Shown here: piece by piece, positions 6,740 through 15,862 of the stretch
Numbering within the stretch: the first letter of the stretch is position 1
Layout of the letters: each line of letters starts with the position of its first letter
Origin: Bog-375 sp049587755
GTDB taxonomy: Bacteria > Acidobacteriota > Terriglobia > Bryobacterales > Bryobacteraceae
DNA: 64,000 nt
Direction of reading: 5' to 3'
Assembly (NCBI GenBank): GCA_049587755.1
Contig: JBAVEN010000081.1
Location: 20,016-84,015, forward strand
Program-made: the position numbers and the translations under genes
Notes under the pieces: generated by a model
Seen by the model: the letters and a program-made list of their open reading frames with translations, nothing else
What the model was told of the DNA's origin: nothing
Database searches by the model: none

Positions 6740-8266
6740 ATGCAATATCCTACAGAACTCCCGGATCTCGAAAGCCGCGCGGCAAAGATGCTGCGGGAGG
6801 TTTTCGAGTCGGGACGGCCCCTCACCTATGTCCGTTCCGCGGAGGAGCAGCGGGTAGGCAGCGTGCTGCGCGAGGTGGGCCTGCGGCTATCCGCATCCGC
6901 ACCGGTGCGCGTCTGGACATGGAGCCTCACCGAGGGAATGCAGTGTGACGACGAAGGACCCAAAGCCGGCACGCAAGATCCGCGCGTGGCGCTGGACTTC
7001 ATCGCCGCGCAGGAAGGACCGGGCATCTTCCTCCTCAAGGACTTTCACGAGCCCCTGCGCGGATCTCCCGAGATCCGCCGCCGTTTGCGGGATCTCTATG
7101 AAAGTTGTCTGGACCGGCGGAAGTACGTCGTCATTAGCTCCCCGATACGAGCCATTCCAGAAGAGCTGGAGCGGAGCGTCATGTTTATCGAACTCCGCCC
7201 GCCGGACCGGATCGAGCTCGCGGCGCTGCTGCGCGATGAGGCGCGGCGACTCGCGGCGCCCGGCGACAGCGACGGTGCAAGCGAGGAGACCTTCCAGCAG
7301 ATGGCGGTGGCTTTGGGCGGGCTTACGCTCGACGAAGCGCGCTACGCGCTGCGCCGCGCGCTGGCCGCGGGCCGGCGCCTTGGACCTGAGTCCATGCCGG
7401 ACTTGCTCGAAGAAAAGCGGCTGCTGGTCAACCGCAGCGGCTACATCGAATACATTCCGCACGGAGCGAGCCTCGGAGACGTCGGCGGCCTGGAGCACCT
7501 CAAGAGATGGCTGCTGGAACGCCGGAAACTTTTTCAGTTACGCGACAGCCTGAGCGCCGATATCGTGCCCAAGGGAATCCTTGTCATGGGTATCCCGGGT
7601 TGCGGCAAAAGCCTCTCGGTCAAGGCCATTGCTTCCTGTTTCGACCTTCCGCTTTACCGGATCGATATGATCGAGATCTTCTCCGGGAGACACGGCAAGC
7701 CGGAAGGGGTGTTCGTCCAAGCTTGCCGAATGATGGAAGACATGGCGCCGGCGGTGCTTTGGTTCGACGAGATCGAGATGGGGGTCACGTCGACAGAGAC
7801 CGGCGGGGAACAAGGCAGGATTTTCGCCTTCTTCCTGACCTGGATGCAGGAGAAGGCCCGTGGGCTTTTTGTCGCCGCCACGGCAAACCGAATCGACCTG
7901 CTGCCAGCCGAGATGATTCGCAAGGGACGTTTCGACGAGGTGTTCTTCGTGGACCTGCCGCTCGACGACGAGCGAATCGAGATTTTCAAGATTCATCTCA
8001 TCCGTCGGGGGGTGGATGTGAAGCGGTTCAAACTCGAAGAACTGACGCAGTTCACCAACGGCTGGTCGGGAGCCGAGATCGAACAGTGCGTGGTGTCGGC
8101 TTTGACCAAGGCGCGGCTCGAAGATCGGGAGTTGACCGAGGACGATCTCATCGGGATCGCGGCGCGCCTGGTCCCGCTGTCGCGCACCATGCGAGAGCAG
8201 ATCGATCACATTTCACGCTGGGCCTTCGAGCGCGCCGTTCGCGCATCTCCGCGTCGCGTGGTGTAA
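6740..8266 (+). CDS. Ycf46-like AAA ATPase
   Basis: 508 residues with the architecture of the Ycf46 family: a degenerate N-terminal AAA-like half (about 1-250, no Walker A) and an active C-terminal AAA domain. The latter has Walker A 'GIPGCGKS' at about 284-291, Walker B 'VLWFDEIE' near 340, a sensor region 'FVAATANRIDLLP', the arginine-finger region 'MIRKGRFDEVFFVDLP' and a small helical lid 'WSGAEIEQCVVSAL'. These cytosolic ATPases are classic AAA members with no known bacterial substrate; in cyanobacteria they are linked to CO2 use. The ATG follows 'GATTCTTTT' with no obvious ribosome site. The gene is bracketed by the decayed and intact copies of the nuclease 5' end. Confidence 0.88.
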   Translation: MQYPTELPDLESRAAKMLREVFESGRPLTYVRSAEEQRVGSVLREVGLRLSASAPVRVWTWSLTEGMQCDDEGPKAGTQDPRVALDFIAAQEGPGIFLLKDFHEPLRGSPEIRRRLRDLYESCLDRRKYVVISSPIRAIPEELERSVMFIELRPPDRIELAALLRDEARRLAAPGDSDGASEETFQQMAVALGGLTLDEARYALRRALAAGRRLGPESMPDLLEEKRLLVNRSGYIEYIPHGASLGDVGGLEHLKRWLLERRKLFQLRDSLSADIVPKGILVMGIPGCGKSLSVKAIASCFDLPLYRIDMIEIFSGRHGKPEGVFVQACRMMEDMAPAVLWFDEIEMGVTSTETGGEQGRIFAFFLTWMQEKARGLFVAATANRIDLLPAEMIRKGRFDEVFFVDLPLDDERIEIFKIHLIRRGVDVKRFKLEELTQFTNGWSGAEIEQCVVSALTKARLEDRELTEDDLIGIAARLVPLSRTMREQIDHISRWAFERAVRASPRRVV

Positions 8267-8347
8267 CGGTGGGGTATCCTTCCCGTTGCATACCCTTCAC
8301 CACCGCGACGGCCTTCTAGCACTCGGTGACCACGCCGTAGGTCGAGA

Positions 8348-8378
8348 GTCGAACGCGCAGTGTGTCGAACGCGCAGTG
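8348..8378 (+). repeat. 15-base direct repeat ahead of the nuclease gene
   Basis: GTCGAACGCGCAGTG occurs at 8348-8362 and 8364-8378, one base apart. It lies about 25 bases upstream of the nuclease -10 box, where an activator site would be expected, but it could be a slippage product. Confidence 0.65.
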
Positions 8379-8401
8379 CCGGAGTGCTCTGCGTCGTGTG
8401 T

Positions 8402-8407
8402 TACGCT
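8402..8407 (+). promoter_or_regulatory. Extended -10 promoter of the S1/P1 nuclease
   Basis: TGT-TACGCT ends 8 bases before ATG 8416 and is preserved in the decayed copy at 6585-6590. There is no Shine-Dalgarno sequence, so the transcript is probably leaderless or nearly so. Confidence 0.5.
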
Positions 8408-8415
8408 TGGTGCGA

Positions 8416-9198
8416 ATGCGCAAATACTCCCTGGTGGCGCTGCTCTGCACCGGTTTGCCGGCCCTTGCCTGGGGCCCGGAAGGCCACGATCTTGTGGCGC
8501 GGATCGCCGAGACCCAGTTGACGGCTGCCGCGCGGGCACGGGTGGCTGAGATTCTGGGGCCGGGCAGCACCATGGTCTCGGTATCCAGTTGGGCGGATCA
8601 GATCCGCCGCAGCCGGCCGGAGACAGGGCCATGGCATTATGTGGACATCCCCATCGACAAGCCTGGCCTGGACATGGCGCGGGATTGCCCCAACGGCAAT
8701 TGCGTGATTGCTGCCATTGCGACCATGCGGGCGAAATTGCGCGACCCTGTCCTGGCGCCGGAGCAACGCCGCGAGGCGCTGATGTTCGTCATCCACTTCA
8801 TCGGCGACATGCACCAGCCCCTGCATAGTTCCGATAACGGCGATCGCGGCGGCAACGACGTACGTATCGTGTTCGAGGGCCGGCCCGGCAACCTACACGG
8901 ACTCTGGGACAGCGGCTTGCTGTCGCGGATGGGGACTGAGGATAGCCTGTTCGCGAAGCTTTCCGCCGCGTCCGCCCGGCGCCGCAAGAAATTCGCGAAG
9001 GGCACCGTTAGCGACTGGGCGGAACAAGCCCACAAACTGGCGCAGCAGGTGGTCTACGGCAAGCTGCCGAAGGCGCCCACAGGCTCGCCGCTAGTGATTC
9101 GCGCGGACTACGAACGCCGTGCCGACGCGGTGATCGAAGTACAGATCGAACGCGCCGGCGCCCGCCTGGCCGCAGTGCTCAATCACGATTTGCAGTAA
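8416..9198 (+). CDS. Secreted S1/P1-family nuclease
   Basis: A zinc-dependent, single-strand-preferring nuclease/phosphatase of the phospholipase C/P1 fold, predicted outside the inner membrane. The start at 8416 gives signal peptide MRKYSLVALLCTGLPALA; cleavage after Ala18 exposes Trp19, the N-terminal Trp whose amino group binds zinc in this family. The other metal ligands are visible in order: His24 in 'WGPEGH', Asp in 'SSWADQIR', His in 'WHYVDIP', the cluster 'HFIGDMHQPLH', and 'NLHGLWDS'. A longer reading from 8362 would destroy the signal peptide. It probably supplies phosphate or nucleosides from environmental nucleic acids. A decayed duplicate of its 5' end lies at 6576-6665. Confidence 0.93.
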   Translation: MRKYSLVALLCTGLPALAWGPEGHDLVARIAETQLTAAARARVAEILGPGSTMVSVSSWADQIRRSRPETGPWHYVDIPIDKPGLDMARDCPNGNCVIAAIATMRAKLRDPVLAPEQRREALMFVIHFIGDMHQPLHSSDNGDRGGNDVRIVFEGRPGNLHGLWDSGLLSRMGTEDSLFAKLSAASARRRKKFAKGTVSDWAEQAHKLAQQVVYGKLPKAPTGSPLVIRADYERRADAVIEVQIERAGARLAAVLNHDLQ

Positions 9199-9246
9199 GC
9201 CGCGACGCGCGTTGGCCCGGCGGCCTGGCACAGCCGCAACTCAAGT

Positions 9247-9258
9247 TAGCACGTGCTA
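9247..9258. other. Perfect 12-base palindrome between convergent genes
   Basis: TAGCACGTGCTA lies in the 91-base gap between the nuclease (+) and the first TPR gene (-). There is no T-run, so it is not a classic terminator. Confidence 0.4.
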
Positions 9259-9289
9259 CTGGCGGGTCCGGGGACCCGCTCCACAAGGC

Positions 9290-10657
9290 TTACTTTTTCC
9301 GCGCTGGGGGACGCGCCGGCATCCCGCACGGGGTCACCTTCAGCCCATCGATCTTGGCTTTCTCGGTGTCCATGGTCAGCAGGAAGGGAGACTGAGTGAA
9401 CGCGCTGGGCACGCCTTCCCACTGCACTTCGGTGTTGAGCGCCGGCTTGCCGGTGAGCGCGGCATCCAGCTTGAGGGCGATTTCGCCGCTGGGCGGCCCT
9501 TGCGCGTCCGGCAGCGGCACGCCGATCAGCAGAGTAGTGGGCTTGCAGGCGGGCTTGGCGTCAACCAGCGTGCCCTTGAGCTTCGGCACACCGGCGCCTT
9601 TGAGGGAGGATTCGAAGTACTGCGGGCCGTCGTTGTCGCTGAGCGCGGCTTTGATCTTCATCCACAGCGCGAGCTGCGGGTTGGAGTCTTCGAATTCCTT
9701 CTCTTTTTCCGCGGCGATCTCAGTGCCGGTCTTGATATGGAAGCCGGCCGGCCATAACGGCACCTGCTTGACCTGGTCCTGGAGCTGGGCGAGACCTTCG
9801 TTGCTGCCGTGGACCGTGGCGTACGCACTGTCGGCGAAGGTTTTGATCTTCTCCGGATCGGGTTGGGTGTGGCCCAGCGTGGCGTCGAGAACCGCGGCGC
9901 GCTCAAACTCATAGACGGCTTCGGAATTCTTCTTCTGACAACTCAGCGCCAGCCCCAGGTTGTAAGAAATGGCGGTCTGGTCCGGGTATTCGCCCAGCGC
10001 TTTGCTGTAAGCTGCCTCGGCCGCTGCGCAATCCTTCTTGGCCATTGCCTGGTTGCCGGGCAGCATGGCCATATACAGCAGAGCCTCCCTGGCCGGCGCC
10101 TGCAGTTGGACGCGCGCTTTGTCCCAATCCGCGTCGGCCATCGGCTTTCCGTCCGGGCCCGTCGGGCGGCGATTGTAATTCAGCAACTCGTGGGCCGCCT
10201 TGTCTCCGATCGCCAGTTGGTCGGCGCTCGGGTTGGGGATGTGCACAATGGAACTGACCGCCGCAAACAGCACCCGGATGGCCTCGCCGGCACCGGTCTT
10301 AGGATCGATGAACACGGTGTCCACGCCGGCCGCGATCAGCGGAGCCGCCGCGTCTACCGCTTTGTCGAACTGGCTGGCTCCGGAATACGCCAGGATATAA
10401 AGGGTCTGGCGCTCCGTTTTGAAGTCCGTCTCCGGAAACTTCCCCTTCCAGGTGTCGAGATCCTTGATGGCCTGCGCGAAATTGCGGCCGTTGACGTCTT
10501 TGGCGGCCGCGTTATACACGTCAAACTCGCCTTCCTTGTATTTCTTCTCGGCTGGAGCATTCTGGGCGCTGGCCACCTGGACGAGGCCCGCCACGACCAG
10601 CAGACCTGCCAGGACTGCGGTCGCCATCCCACTCCAAGCTCCCTGGTATTTCTCCAC
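9290..10657 (-). CDS. Exported TPR-repeat protein (paralog A)
   Basis: 455 residues from a GTG at 10657, chosen because GGAGG lies 5 bases upstream. An export signal (about residues 10-32, ending 'VASAQNA') leads to helical TPR-like repeats. The first is 'EFDVYNAAAKDVNGRNFAQ' and a later one is 'AEAAYSKALGEYPDQTAISYNLGLAL'. The C-terminal ~100 residues form a beta-rich domain containing 'KGTLVDAKPACKPTTLLIG' and two conserved Cys. It is a close paralog of the next gene upstream (10817-12220): the order of blocks and the C-terminal domain match throughout. The role is unknown; such TPR proteins usually scaffold envelope assemblies. Confidence 0.85.
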   Translation of the reverse strand: MEKYQGAWSGMATAVLAGLLVVAGLVQVASAQNAPAEKKYKEGEFDVYNAAAKDVNGRNFAQAIKDLDTWKGKFPETDFKTERQTLYILAYSGASQFDKAVDAAAPLIAAGVDTVFIDPKTGAGEAIRVLFAAVSSIVHIPNPSADQLAIGDKAAHELLNYNRRPTGPDGKPMADADWDKARVQLQAPAREALLYMAMLPGNQAMAKKDCAAAEAAYSKALGEYPDQTAISYNLGLALSCQKKNSEAVYEFERAAVLDATLGHTQPDPEKIKTFADSAYATVHGSNEGLAQLQDQVKQVPLWPAGFHIKTGTEIAAEKEKEFEDSNPQLALWMKIKAALSDNDGPQYFESSLKGAGVPKLKGTLVDAKPACKPTTLLIGVPLPDAQGPPSGEIALKLDAALTGKPALNTEVQWEGVPSAFTQSPFLLTMDTEKAKIDGLKVTPCGMPARPPARKK

Positions 10658-10816
10658 GTACGCCTCCTGCCCGTTACTGACCGCGCCACATGTTATGCGC
10701 TTGCGGTATGGTACCTGCGGAGTATAGCGGAACGCTAGCGCGGGCGCAACTATACTTAGCATTTTTTGCAGGTCCCAGAAGTAATGGAACAGGGCGGGGC
10801 CTGCCCTGTCGGCCTT

Positions 10817-12220
10817 TTACTGCTTCTTCCGGACCGGATGATGCACCGGGGCCACGGTGCAGGGGGACAGTTTGAGCCCGTCGATCTTGGCCTTTGCCAC
10901 ATCAACGGTCAGCAGGAACGGTTCTTTGGTGAACGCCGATGGCACGCCATCGGTCCACGTCAGTTCCGCATTATCCTCCGGTTTCCCAGTGAGGGGTGCA
11001 TCGAGCTTGAGGGCGATTTCGGCAGTATAAGGCGGCTTTGCGTCCGGCATCGGCACGGCCACCAGCAATTCCTTGGAATGGCACGCCGGCTTGGCCTGCA
11101 CCAAGGTCCCTTTCAGCTTCGGCACCTGGGTGTCCTTGAGTTGCGAATCGAAGTACTGCCCGCCATTGGTATCGGTGAGCTGGGCTTTGATGCTCTTCCA
11201 CAGGGCCAATTCCGGATATTGCTGGGCAAATGCCGCCTGCTGCTTGGCCTTGACCTCGTCGGCGCTGAGGATGTGGAAATCGGGTGGCGGGGTGGGCGAG
11301 GCGAGCGCCTGTTGTTTCAATTCGTCGAGGCCGTCCGGCCCGCCGTGATACTGCGCATAAACCTTCTTGAGGTAAGTGTCCACCGCCGTGCGCGCCTTGG
11401 GGTCGGCGAAGTCGCTCTTGGAGGGTTCGATGGTGACGGAGCGGGCAATCTCGTACAGGCCCTGGGAAATCTTCGCCGGATTGGAGGCCTGCTGGGCCAG
11501 CTCGCTGGCGCCTAACTCGTACGCCACCTGGGAGCTGTCGGGGAATTGCTTCTGAGCAGCCTGGAACGCCGCCTCGGCCGCGGCCCAGTCCTTCTTCTGC
11601 TTGGCATCGACGCCGGGTTTCATCGCGATATAGAGCAGGGCTGCTTTGGCCGCGGTCTGCAACTGGGCCCGCGCTGCGGCCCAGTCTGCGTCGCTGGCGC
11701 CCTCGGGTCTGGTGTTGTAGTCCATTAACTCTTGCGCGGCTTTGGTTGCGGTTGCGAGCTCATCGGGACTCGGGTTGGGCACCTGGGCGATGGCCGTGGC
11801 AGCCGTGAACAGGATCGTCAACTGTTGCTTGGGCCCGTTCTTGGGATCGTTGAAGACGGTCTTGAGGCCCTTCGCCATCAGCACGCCGGCTTCGTCCAGC
11901 GCCTTGGCAGGTTGCCTGTTTCCGGCGTGCGCCTGGATGTAGAGCACCGAGCGGTCATCCTTGAAATCCGAAGCCGGGTACTTCTCTTTCCAGGTGTCGA
12001 GATCGGTGATCATTTTGGCGAAATTCTTGGCCACCATATCCTTGGTGACATCGTTGTAGATGTCGTATTCGCCCTGATCCTTCAAGGTCTTTTGGGCCGG
12101 GGCCTTTTGCGCCGGCGCGGCCTCCTGGGCGCGGGCAGGCTTGGTCCAGGCGCCCGCCAGAGCGGCCAGCAGCGCCACTATCGCCAGCCCGCCCCGAATC
12201 TTAGATGAGAGATGATCCAC
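10817..12220 (-). CDS. Exported TPR-repeat protein (paralog B)
   Basis: 467 residues from a GTG at 12220, with AGGAGG 5 bases upstream. The export signal ends near 'KPARAQEAA'. The body repeats the motif of its neighbour, for example 'GEYDIYNDVTKDMVAKNFAK' against 'GEFDVYNAAAKDVNGRNFAQ', and the C-terminal domain has 'PKLKGTLVQAKPACHSKELLV' split by the same conserved Cys. The two genes are 159 bases apart on the same strand and arose by tandem duplication followed by strong divergence. No catalytic motif is visible. The intergenic region upstream (12221-12441) is shared with the divergent symporter gene. Confidence 0.85.
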   Translation of the reverse strand: MDHLSSKIRGGLAIVALLAALAGAWTKPARAQEAAPAQKAPAQKTLKDQGEYDIYNDVTKDMVAKNFAKMITDLDTWKEKYPASDFKDDRSVLYIQAHAGNRQPAKALDEAGVLMAKGLKTVFNDPKNGPKQQLTILFTAATAIAQVPNPSPDELATATKAAQELMDYNTRPEGASDADWAAARAQLQTAAKAALLYIAMKPGVDAKQKKDWAAAEAAFQAAQKQFPDSSQVAYELGASELAQQASNPAKISQGLYEIARSVTIEPSKSDFADPKARTAVDTYLKKVYAQYHGGPDGLDELKQQALASPTPPPDFHILSADEVKAKQQAAFAQQYPELALWKSIKAQLTDTNGGQYFDSQLKDTQVPKLKGTLVQAKPACHSKELLVAVPMPDAKPPYTAEIALKLDAPLTGKPEDNAELTWTDGVPSAFTKEPFLLTVDVAKAKIDGLKLSPCTVAPVHHPVRKKQ

Positions 12221-12441
12221 GTGCTCCTCCTGAATGGTTTCCCATTTGGTCTCGAATAATGAACCGCTGAAAGCCGTTTTGCAACCTTGCACCCGGTCCG
12301 CGGCCCCGTAACGGAGCCTCACGCCCCACTGGAGCCTTGCCTCGCCGCCCGAACGCCACTAGACATTCGACTCCGTTTCGAACCGCCAGGTTCCGAACAC
12401 AAATCATAGCAAATCAACGCTATCCTGGAATTCGCTCGCGC

Positions 12442-13887
12442 ATGCACTCTCTCGACCTGGCCGTCATTCTCGCCTACCTCGGCGGCATCACCTGGTTTGG
12501 CGCACGCTTCCGCACCGGGGAGAAAGGCCTGCGCCAGTATTTTCTGGGAGGCCGCGAAGCCCCGTGGTGGGCGATCGCGCTTTCCATCGTCTCCGCCGAA
12601 ACCAGCACGTTGACCATTGTCGGAACCCCGGCCCTGGCGTTCGCCGGCGACATGGGGTTCCTGCAACTCGTGCTCGGCTACCTGCTGGCCCGCATCCTGA
12701 TCTCCGCCATTTTCCTTCCCCCCTATTTTCGTGGCGAGATGTTCACCGCGTATGAATTGATGCGCCGCCGGTTCGGAGAGCGCATTCGCAAGCTGACGGC
12801 GGCCGTGTTTCTGGTGACGCGCGCACTGGCCGAAGGGGTGCGCGTCTTCGCGGTCTCGCTGGTGATCTCCATCATGCTGGGCACCGGCGAGATGGCTTCC
12901 ATCGTTCTCATCGTTTCGCTGACGCTGTTCTACACTTTCGAAGGCGGCATGACGGCGGTGATCTGGACCGACGTGGTACAGATGGGCCTTTACGTATTCG
13001 GCGGCCTGCTCAGCCTGATCATGATTCTAGGAAAGATCCCCGGCGGCTGGCCGCACGCGGCGGCAGTGGCGGAGGCGGCCCACAAGTTCGCCATCTTCGA
13101 CTTTCACTTCGCGCCCACCATGGAGTTCTTTGCGCGCCCCTACACGTTCTGGGCGGGGATTGTGGGCGGCTGCTTCCTGACCACCGCCAGTCACGGCACC
13201 GATCAGCTCATGGTGCAACGGCTGCTCAGCGCGCGCAACGAGCGCGACAGCCGCAAAGCGCTGCTGGCAAGCTGGGCACTGGTGGCCTTTCAATTCACCC
13301 TGTTTCTTCTGGTCGGCGTTCTGCTCTGGGTCTACTACGGCGGCTTGGGCCGGACCGCGCCGGCCGGCGACCGCATCTATCCCCAATTCGTATGGACCAG
13401 CCTGCCGCCTGGGCTGGCCGGCCTGGTGATCGCGGCCATCCTGGCGGCAGCCATGGCCAATCTGAGTGCGGCGTTGAACGCGCTCTCGTCCACCGTGGTG
13501 ATAGATTTTCTGGGAGGCGGCGCCGGCTCGGGAGGTGAAGCCGGAGCGATGCGATACGCCCGTCTGGCCACTATCGTTTGCGCGGCGGTGCTGGTGGCGA
13601 TCGGCTACGCCGCGCGCCACTCGCGCTCGGTCCTCGAGGCGGGGTTGACCATCGCTTCGATTCCTTCGGGCGCCTTGCTCGGGGTTTTCCTGCTGGGCGT
13701 GCTTACGCGGCGGCCGGGCGAATGGGCCGCCATCGCCGGCGTGGCCGCCGGCCTAGTGGCGGCACTCGCGGTCCGCTTCCAGACTCCGGTTGCCTTTACC
13801 TGGTATGTCATGATTGGAGCCACGACGACCTTCACTTGCGCACTGCTCGCGTCCTGGCTGGGACGCGCCGTGGCGAGGATGCGATGA
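12442..13887 (+). CDS. Sodium:solute symporter (SSS family)
   Basis: 481 residues with about 13 hydrophobic segments. The family hallmark 'YFLGGREAPWWAIALSIVSAETS' falls in the first third (residues about 33-55), with the Na+-site Ser/Thr-rich helix. Substrate cannot be told from sequence; SSS members carry sugars, amino acids or carboxylates. The ATG at 12442 begins directly before the first membrane helix (MHSLDLAVILAYLGG); an upstream ATG at 12337 would add 35 Arg-rich residues unlike the family. The stop overlaps the next start (ATGA at 13884), so it is translationally coupled to the APC permease. Confidence 0.9.
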   Translation: MHSLDLAVILAYLGGITWFGARFRTGEKGLRQYFLGGREAPWWAIALSIVSAETSTLTIVGTPALAFAGDMGFLQLVLGYLLARILISAIFLPPYFRGEMFTAYELMRRRFGERIRKLTAAVFLVTRALAEGVRVFAVSLVISIMLGTGEMASIVLIVSLTLFYTFEGGMTAVIWTDVVQMGLYVFGGLLSLIMILGKIPGGWPHAAAVAEAAHKFAIFDFHFAPTMEFFARPYTFWAGIVGGCFLTTASHGTDQLMVQRLLSARNERDSRKALLASWALVAFQFTLFLLVGVLLWVYYGGLGRTAPAGDRIYPQFVWTSLPPGLAGLVIAAILAAAMANLSAALNALSSTVVIDFLGGGAGSGGEAGAMRYARLATIVCAAVLVAIGYAARHSRSVLEAGLTIASIPSGALLGVFLLGVLTRRPGEWAAIAGVAAGLVAALAVRFQTPVAFTWYVMIGATTTFTCALLASWLGRAVARMR

Positions 13888-15299
13888 AACCAGCTCCTGG
13901 GATCGAACTGAAACGGGAATTGGGCCCCTGGGCCGCGGCCTCCATCGTCGTTGGCACGGTAATCGGCAGCGGCATTTTTCTGGTTCCCCACGACATGATC
14001 CTGCGTGTCGGCACTCCCGGCTGGATCTTCGTGGTCTGGATCTTCGGCGGACTGCTCACGCTGGCTGGCGCGCTGAGCTACGCCGAGTTGGCCGCGGCCA
14101 TCCCCGAGGCTGGGGGCGAATATGCTTACCTGCGCGAAGCCTATGGCCCCGTCTGGGGATTCCTCTATAGCTGGACCCAAATGTGGGTGGCCAAGAGCGG
14201 TTCCATCGCCACTATGGCCACCGGCTTTTTCTATTACCTCGCCAATTTCTTTCCTTCGCTCGATGGCGTGTTTTACCGGCTGCCGCTGCCTCTGGGTCCG
14301 CATGGCGCGCCGCTCGATTTCCGCTGGGGCCAGTTGCTGGCCATCGCTTTGATTGCGGCGCTGGCCTGGCTCAACTATTTCGGAGTCAAGCTGGGCGGCG
14401 AAGTGCAGACCGCGGTGACCGCAGTCAAGGTGGCGTTGATCGCAGGCATCATTGTGGCCGGGCTGGGATTCGGCAGTCCGCATGCGCCCACGCCCGGTTC
14501 CGCCGCGCCGCTGACCGCAGCCGGCTTCTTCGCCGCGCTGGTGGCGGCGCTGTGGGCTTACGACGGCTGGAACAACGTGGCCATGGTGGCCTCGGAGGTG
14601 CGCGATCCACAGCGCAATCTGCCGCGGGCGCTGGTGGGCGGCACGCTCGCCGTGATCGCCATTTACCTGCTCGCCAACGCCGCCTACTTTCGCGTGCTTT
14701 CCCCCGCCGAGGTGGGCGCAAACCCGCGCGTAGCGGGAGAAATGATGCGCCGCATCCTGGGCGCCGCCGGCGCCGGCGGCGTCTCCATCGCCGCCATGAT
14801 CAGCATCTTCGCCTCCCTCAATGGCTCCATCCTCAGTGGTTCCCGCGTGCCTTATGCCGCGGCCCGCCAGGGCTACTTCTTCAGCGCCATCGCCCGCGTG
14901 AACGAAACGCATCGCACGCCGGGCGTCTCGATTCTGGCGCTCAGCGCATGGTCGGCCGTGTTGGTGCTTTCCGGAACCTATCGCCAATTATTTACCTACG
15001 TAATCTTCGCAAGCTGGATTCTTTATGGCATGACAGGCGCGGCCGTGATTATTTTGCGAATAAAGAGACCTGATTTACACCGCCCTTATCGCACTCTTGG
15101 CTATCCGGCCGTGCCGATTTTGTTTGTTCTGGTTGCCGGCGTATTTATTGTTTCCACGCTGTGGGATTCACCTCGCGAGTCGCTGATGGGAATTGCCCTG
15201 ATACTGCTGGGACTGCCGTTCTATGCTTACTGGAGCCGGCGATTGCATTCCGGAGCGGCAGGCGGTACTGCAGGCGGTGATATGGGACCGCAGGCATAA
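13884..15299 (+). CDS. APC-superfamily amino acid permease
   Basis: 471 residues with 12 predicted membrane helices. The N-terminal signature 'VVGTVIGSGIFLVPHDM' (broken first helix that binds the substrate backbone) and 'GALSYAELAAAIPEAGGEYAYL' are typical of the LAT/APC group. Another conserved loop reads 'ALWAYDGWNNV'. The start ATG overlaps the stop of the symporter gene as ATGA, so the two transporters form a coupled pair. That suggests a shared nutrient, perhaps amino acids or peptides-derived products, but this is inference. The C-terminal tail is Gly-rich and unremarkable. Confidence 0.92.
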   Translation: MKPAPGIELKRELGPWAAASIVVGTVIGSGIFLVPHDMILRVGTPGWIFVVWIFGGLLTLAGALSYAELAAAIPEAGGEYAYLREAYGPVWGFLYSWTQMWVAKSGSIATMATGFFYYLANFFPSLDGVFYRLPLPLGPHGAPLDFRWGQLLAIALIAALAWLNYFGVKLGGEVQTAVTAVKVALIAGIIVAGLGFGSPHAPTPGSAAPLTAAGFFAALVAALWAYDGWNNVAMVASEVRDPQRNLPRALVGGTLAVIAIYLLANAAYFRVLSPAEVGANPRVAGEMMRRILGAAGAGGVSIAAMISIFASLNGSILSGSRVPYAAARQGYFFSAIARVNETHRTPGVSILALSAWSAVLVLSGTYRQLFTYVIFASWILYGMTGAAVIILRIKRPDLHRPYRTLGYPAVPILFVLVAGVFIVSTLWDSPRESLMGIALILLGLPFYAYWSRRLHSGAAGGTAGGDMGPQA

Positions 15300-15362
15300 A
15301 TCACTAGAATCAGTACCTCTCCGGTCTTGAAATTAAGTGATACGCCGGTGAAAATCGGGGTG

Positions 15363-15368
15363 TATACT
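15363..15368 (+). promoter_or_regulatory. -10 box upstream of the AT-hook microprotein
   Basis: TATACT in 'GGTGTATACTTTAG' would start a transcript near 15375, giving a leader of about 70 bases. That leader holds a 30-codon upstream reading frame from ATG 15380 that runs past the AT-hook start codon. No clear -35 box is seen. Confidence 0.35.
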
Positions 15369-15444
15369 TTAGTCAATCAATGGCAGCCTCCGAAGATTTA
15401 ATCAGGCGGGAAGTAAGACCCGCTCTCGGGGGGAGGCAGAAAAA

Positions 15445-15660
15445 ATGGACGTTAGTAAAATCCTGGAAGAATTAAAGGCGGAGCGTCTACGGATTGAGTC
15501 CGCTATCGAGAGCCTGGAAAGACTTGCACTCGGCCGGGGCCGCCGCCGAGGAAGGCCTCCAAACTGGATGACTGAAGCCAAACGGCGAGGCCGTCCGCCT
15601 GGAAGCAAGAACAAGATTCCCAGCACAGGAACGACGCCGAGAAGCAGCGCGGTCGCTTAA
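15445..15660 (+). CDS. AT-hook microprotein
   Basis: 71 residues: an amphipathic, probably coiled-coil N-terminal helix (MDVSKILEELKAERLRIES, to about residue 28), then two AT-hook motifs, 'RRRGRPPN' (about 33-40) and 'RRGRPPGSKNK' (about 47-57). The core Gly-Arg-Pro flanked by basic residues is the minor-groove-binding AT hook. A strong ribosome site (GGGGGGAGG) precedes the ATG. I infer a nucleoid-associated or regulatory DNA-binding dimer or oligomer, with the helix mediating self-association. Neighbours (permease upstream, ROK kinase downstream on the other strand) give no clue to targets. Similar small proteins seem common in Acidobacteria. Confidence 0.82.
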   Translation: MDVSKILEELKAERLRIESAIESLERLALGRGRRRGRPPNWMTEAKRRGRPPGSKNKIPSTGTTPRSSAVA

Positions 15661-15862
15661 AGCGCGTCTCAACGGGGTAATCGCGCACGGCTCCTGGCCG
15701 CCCAATAGGACGGTGGCTAAAGGCGTAGTGTCGTTGGAAGCGCGGCCTCGCGTTCGGCGGCTGATGATCGTACAATTCATGCGTGAGTCCCGACGAGGCG
15801 TTCTTCTTCTTGCTGAAATGCCATGACATCCTGAGAGCACTGCGCCGTCGCCAAGAACGCGG

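Noticed and set aside
13578..13883. An N-terminal extension of the APC permease
   Set aside because: It overlaps the symporter gene in another frame; the permease begins at ATG 13884 directly before its first conserved motif.
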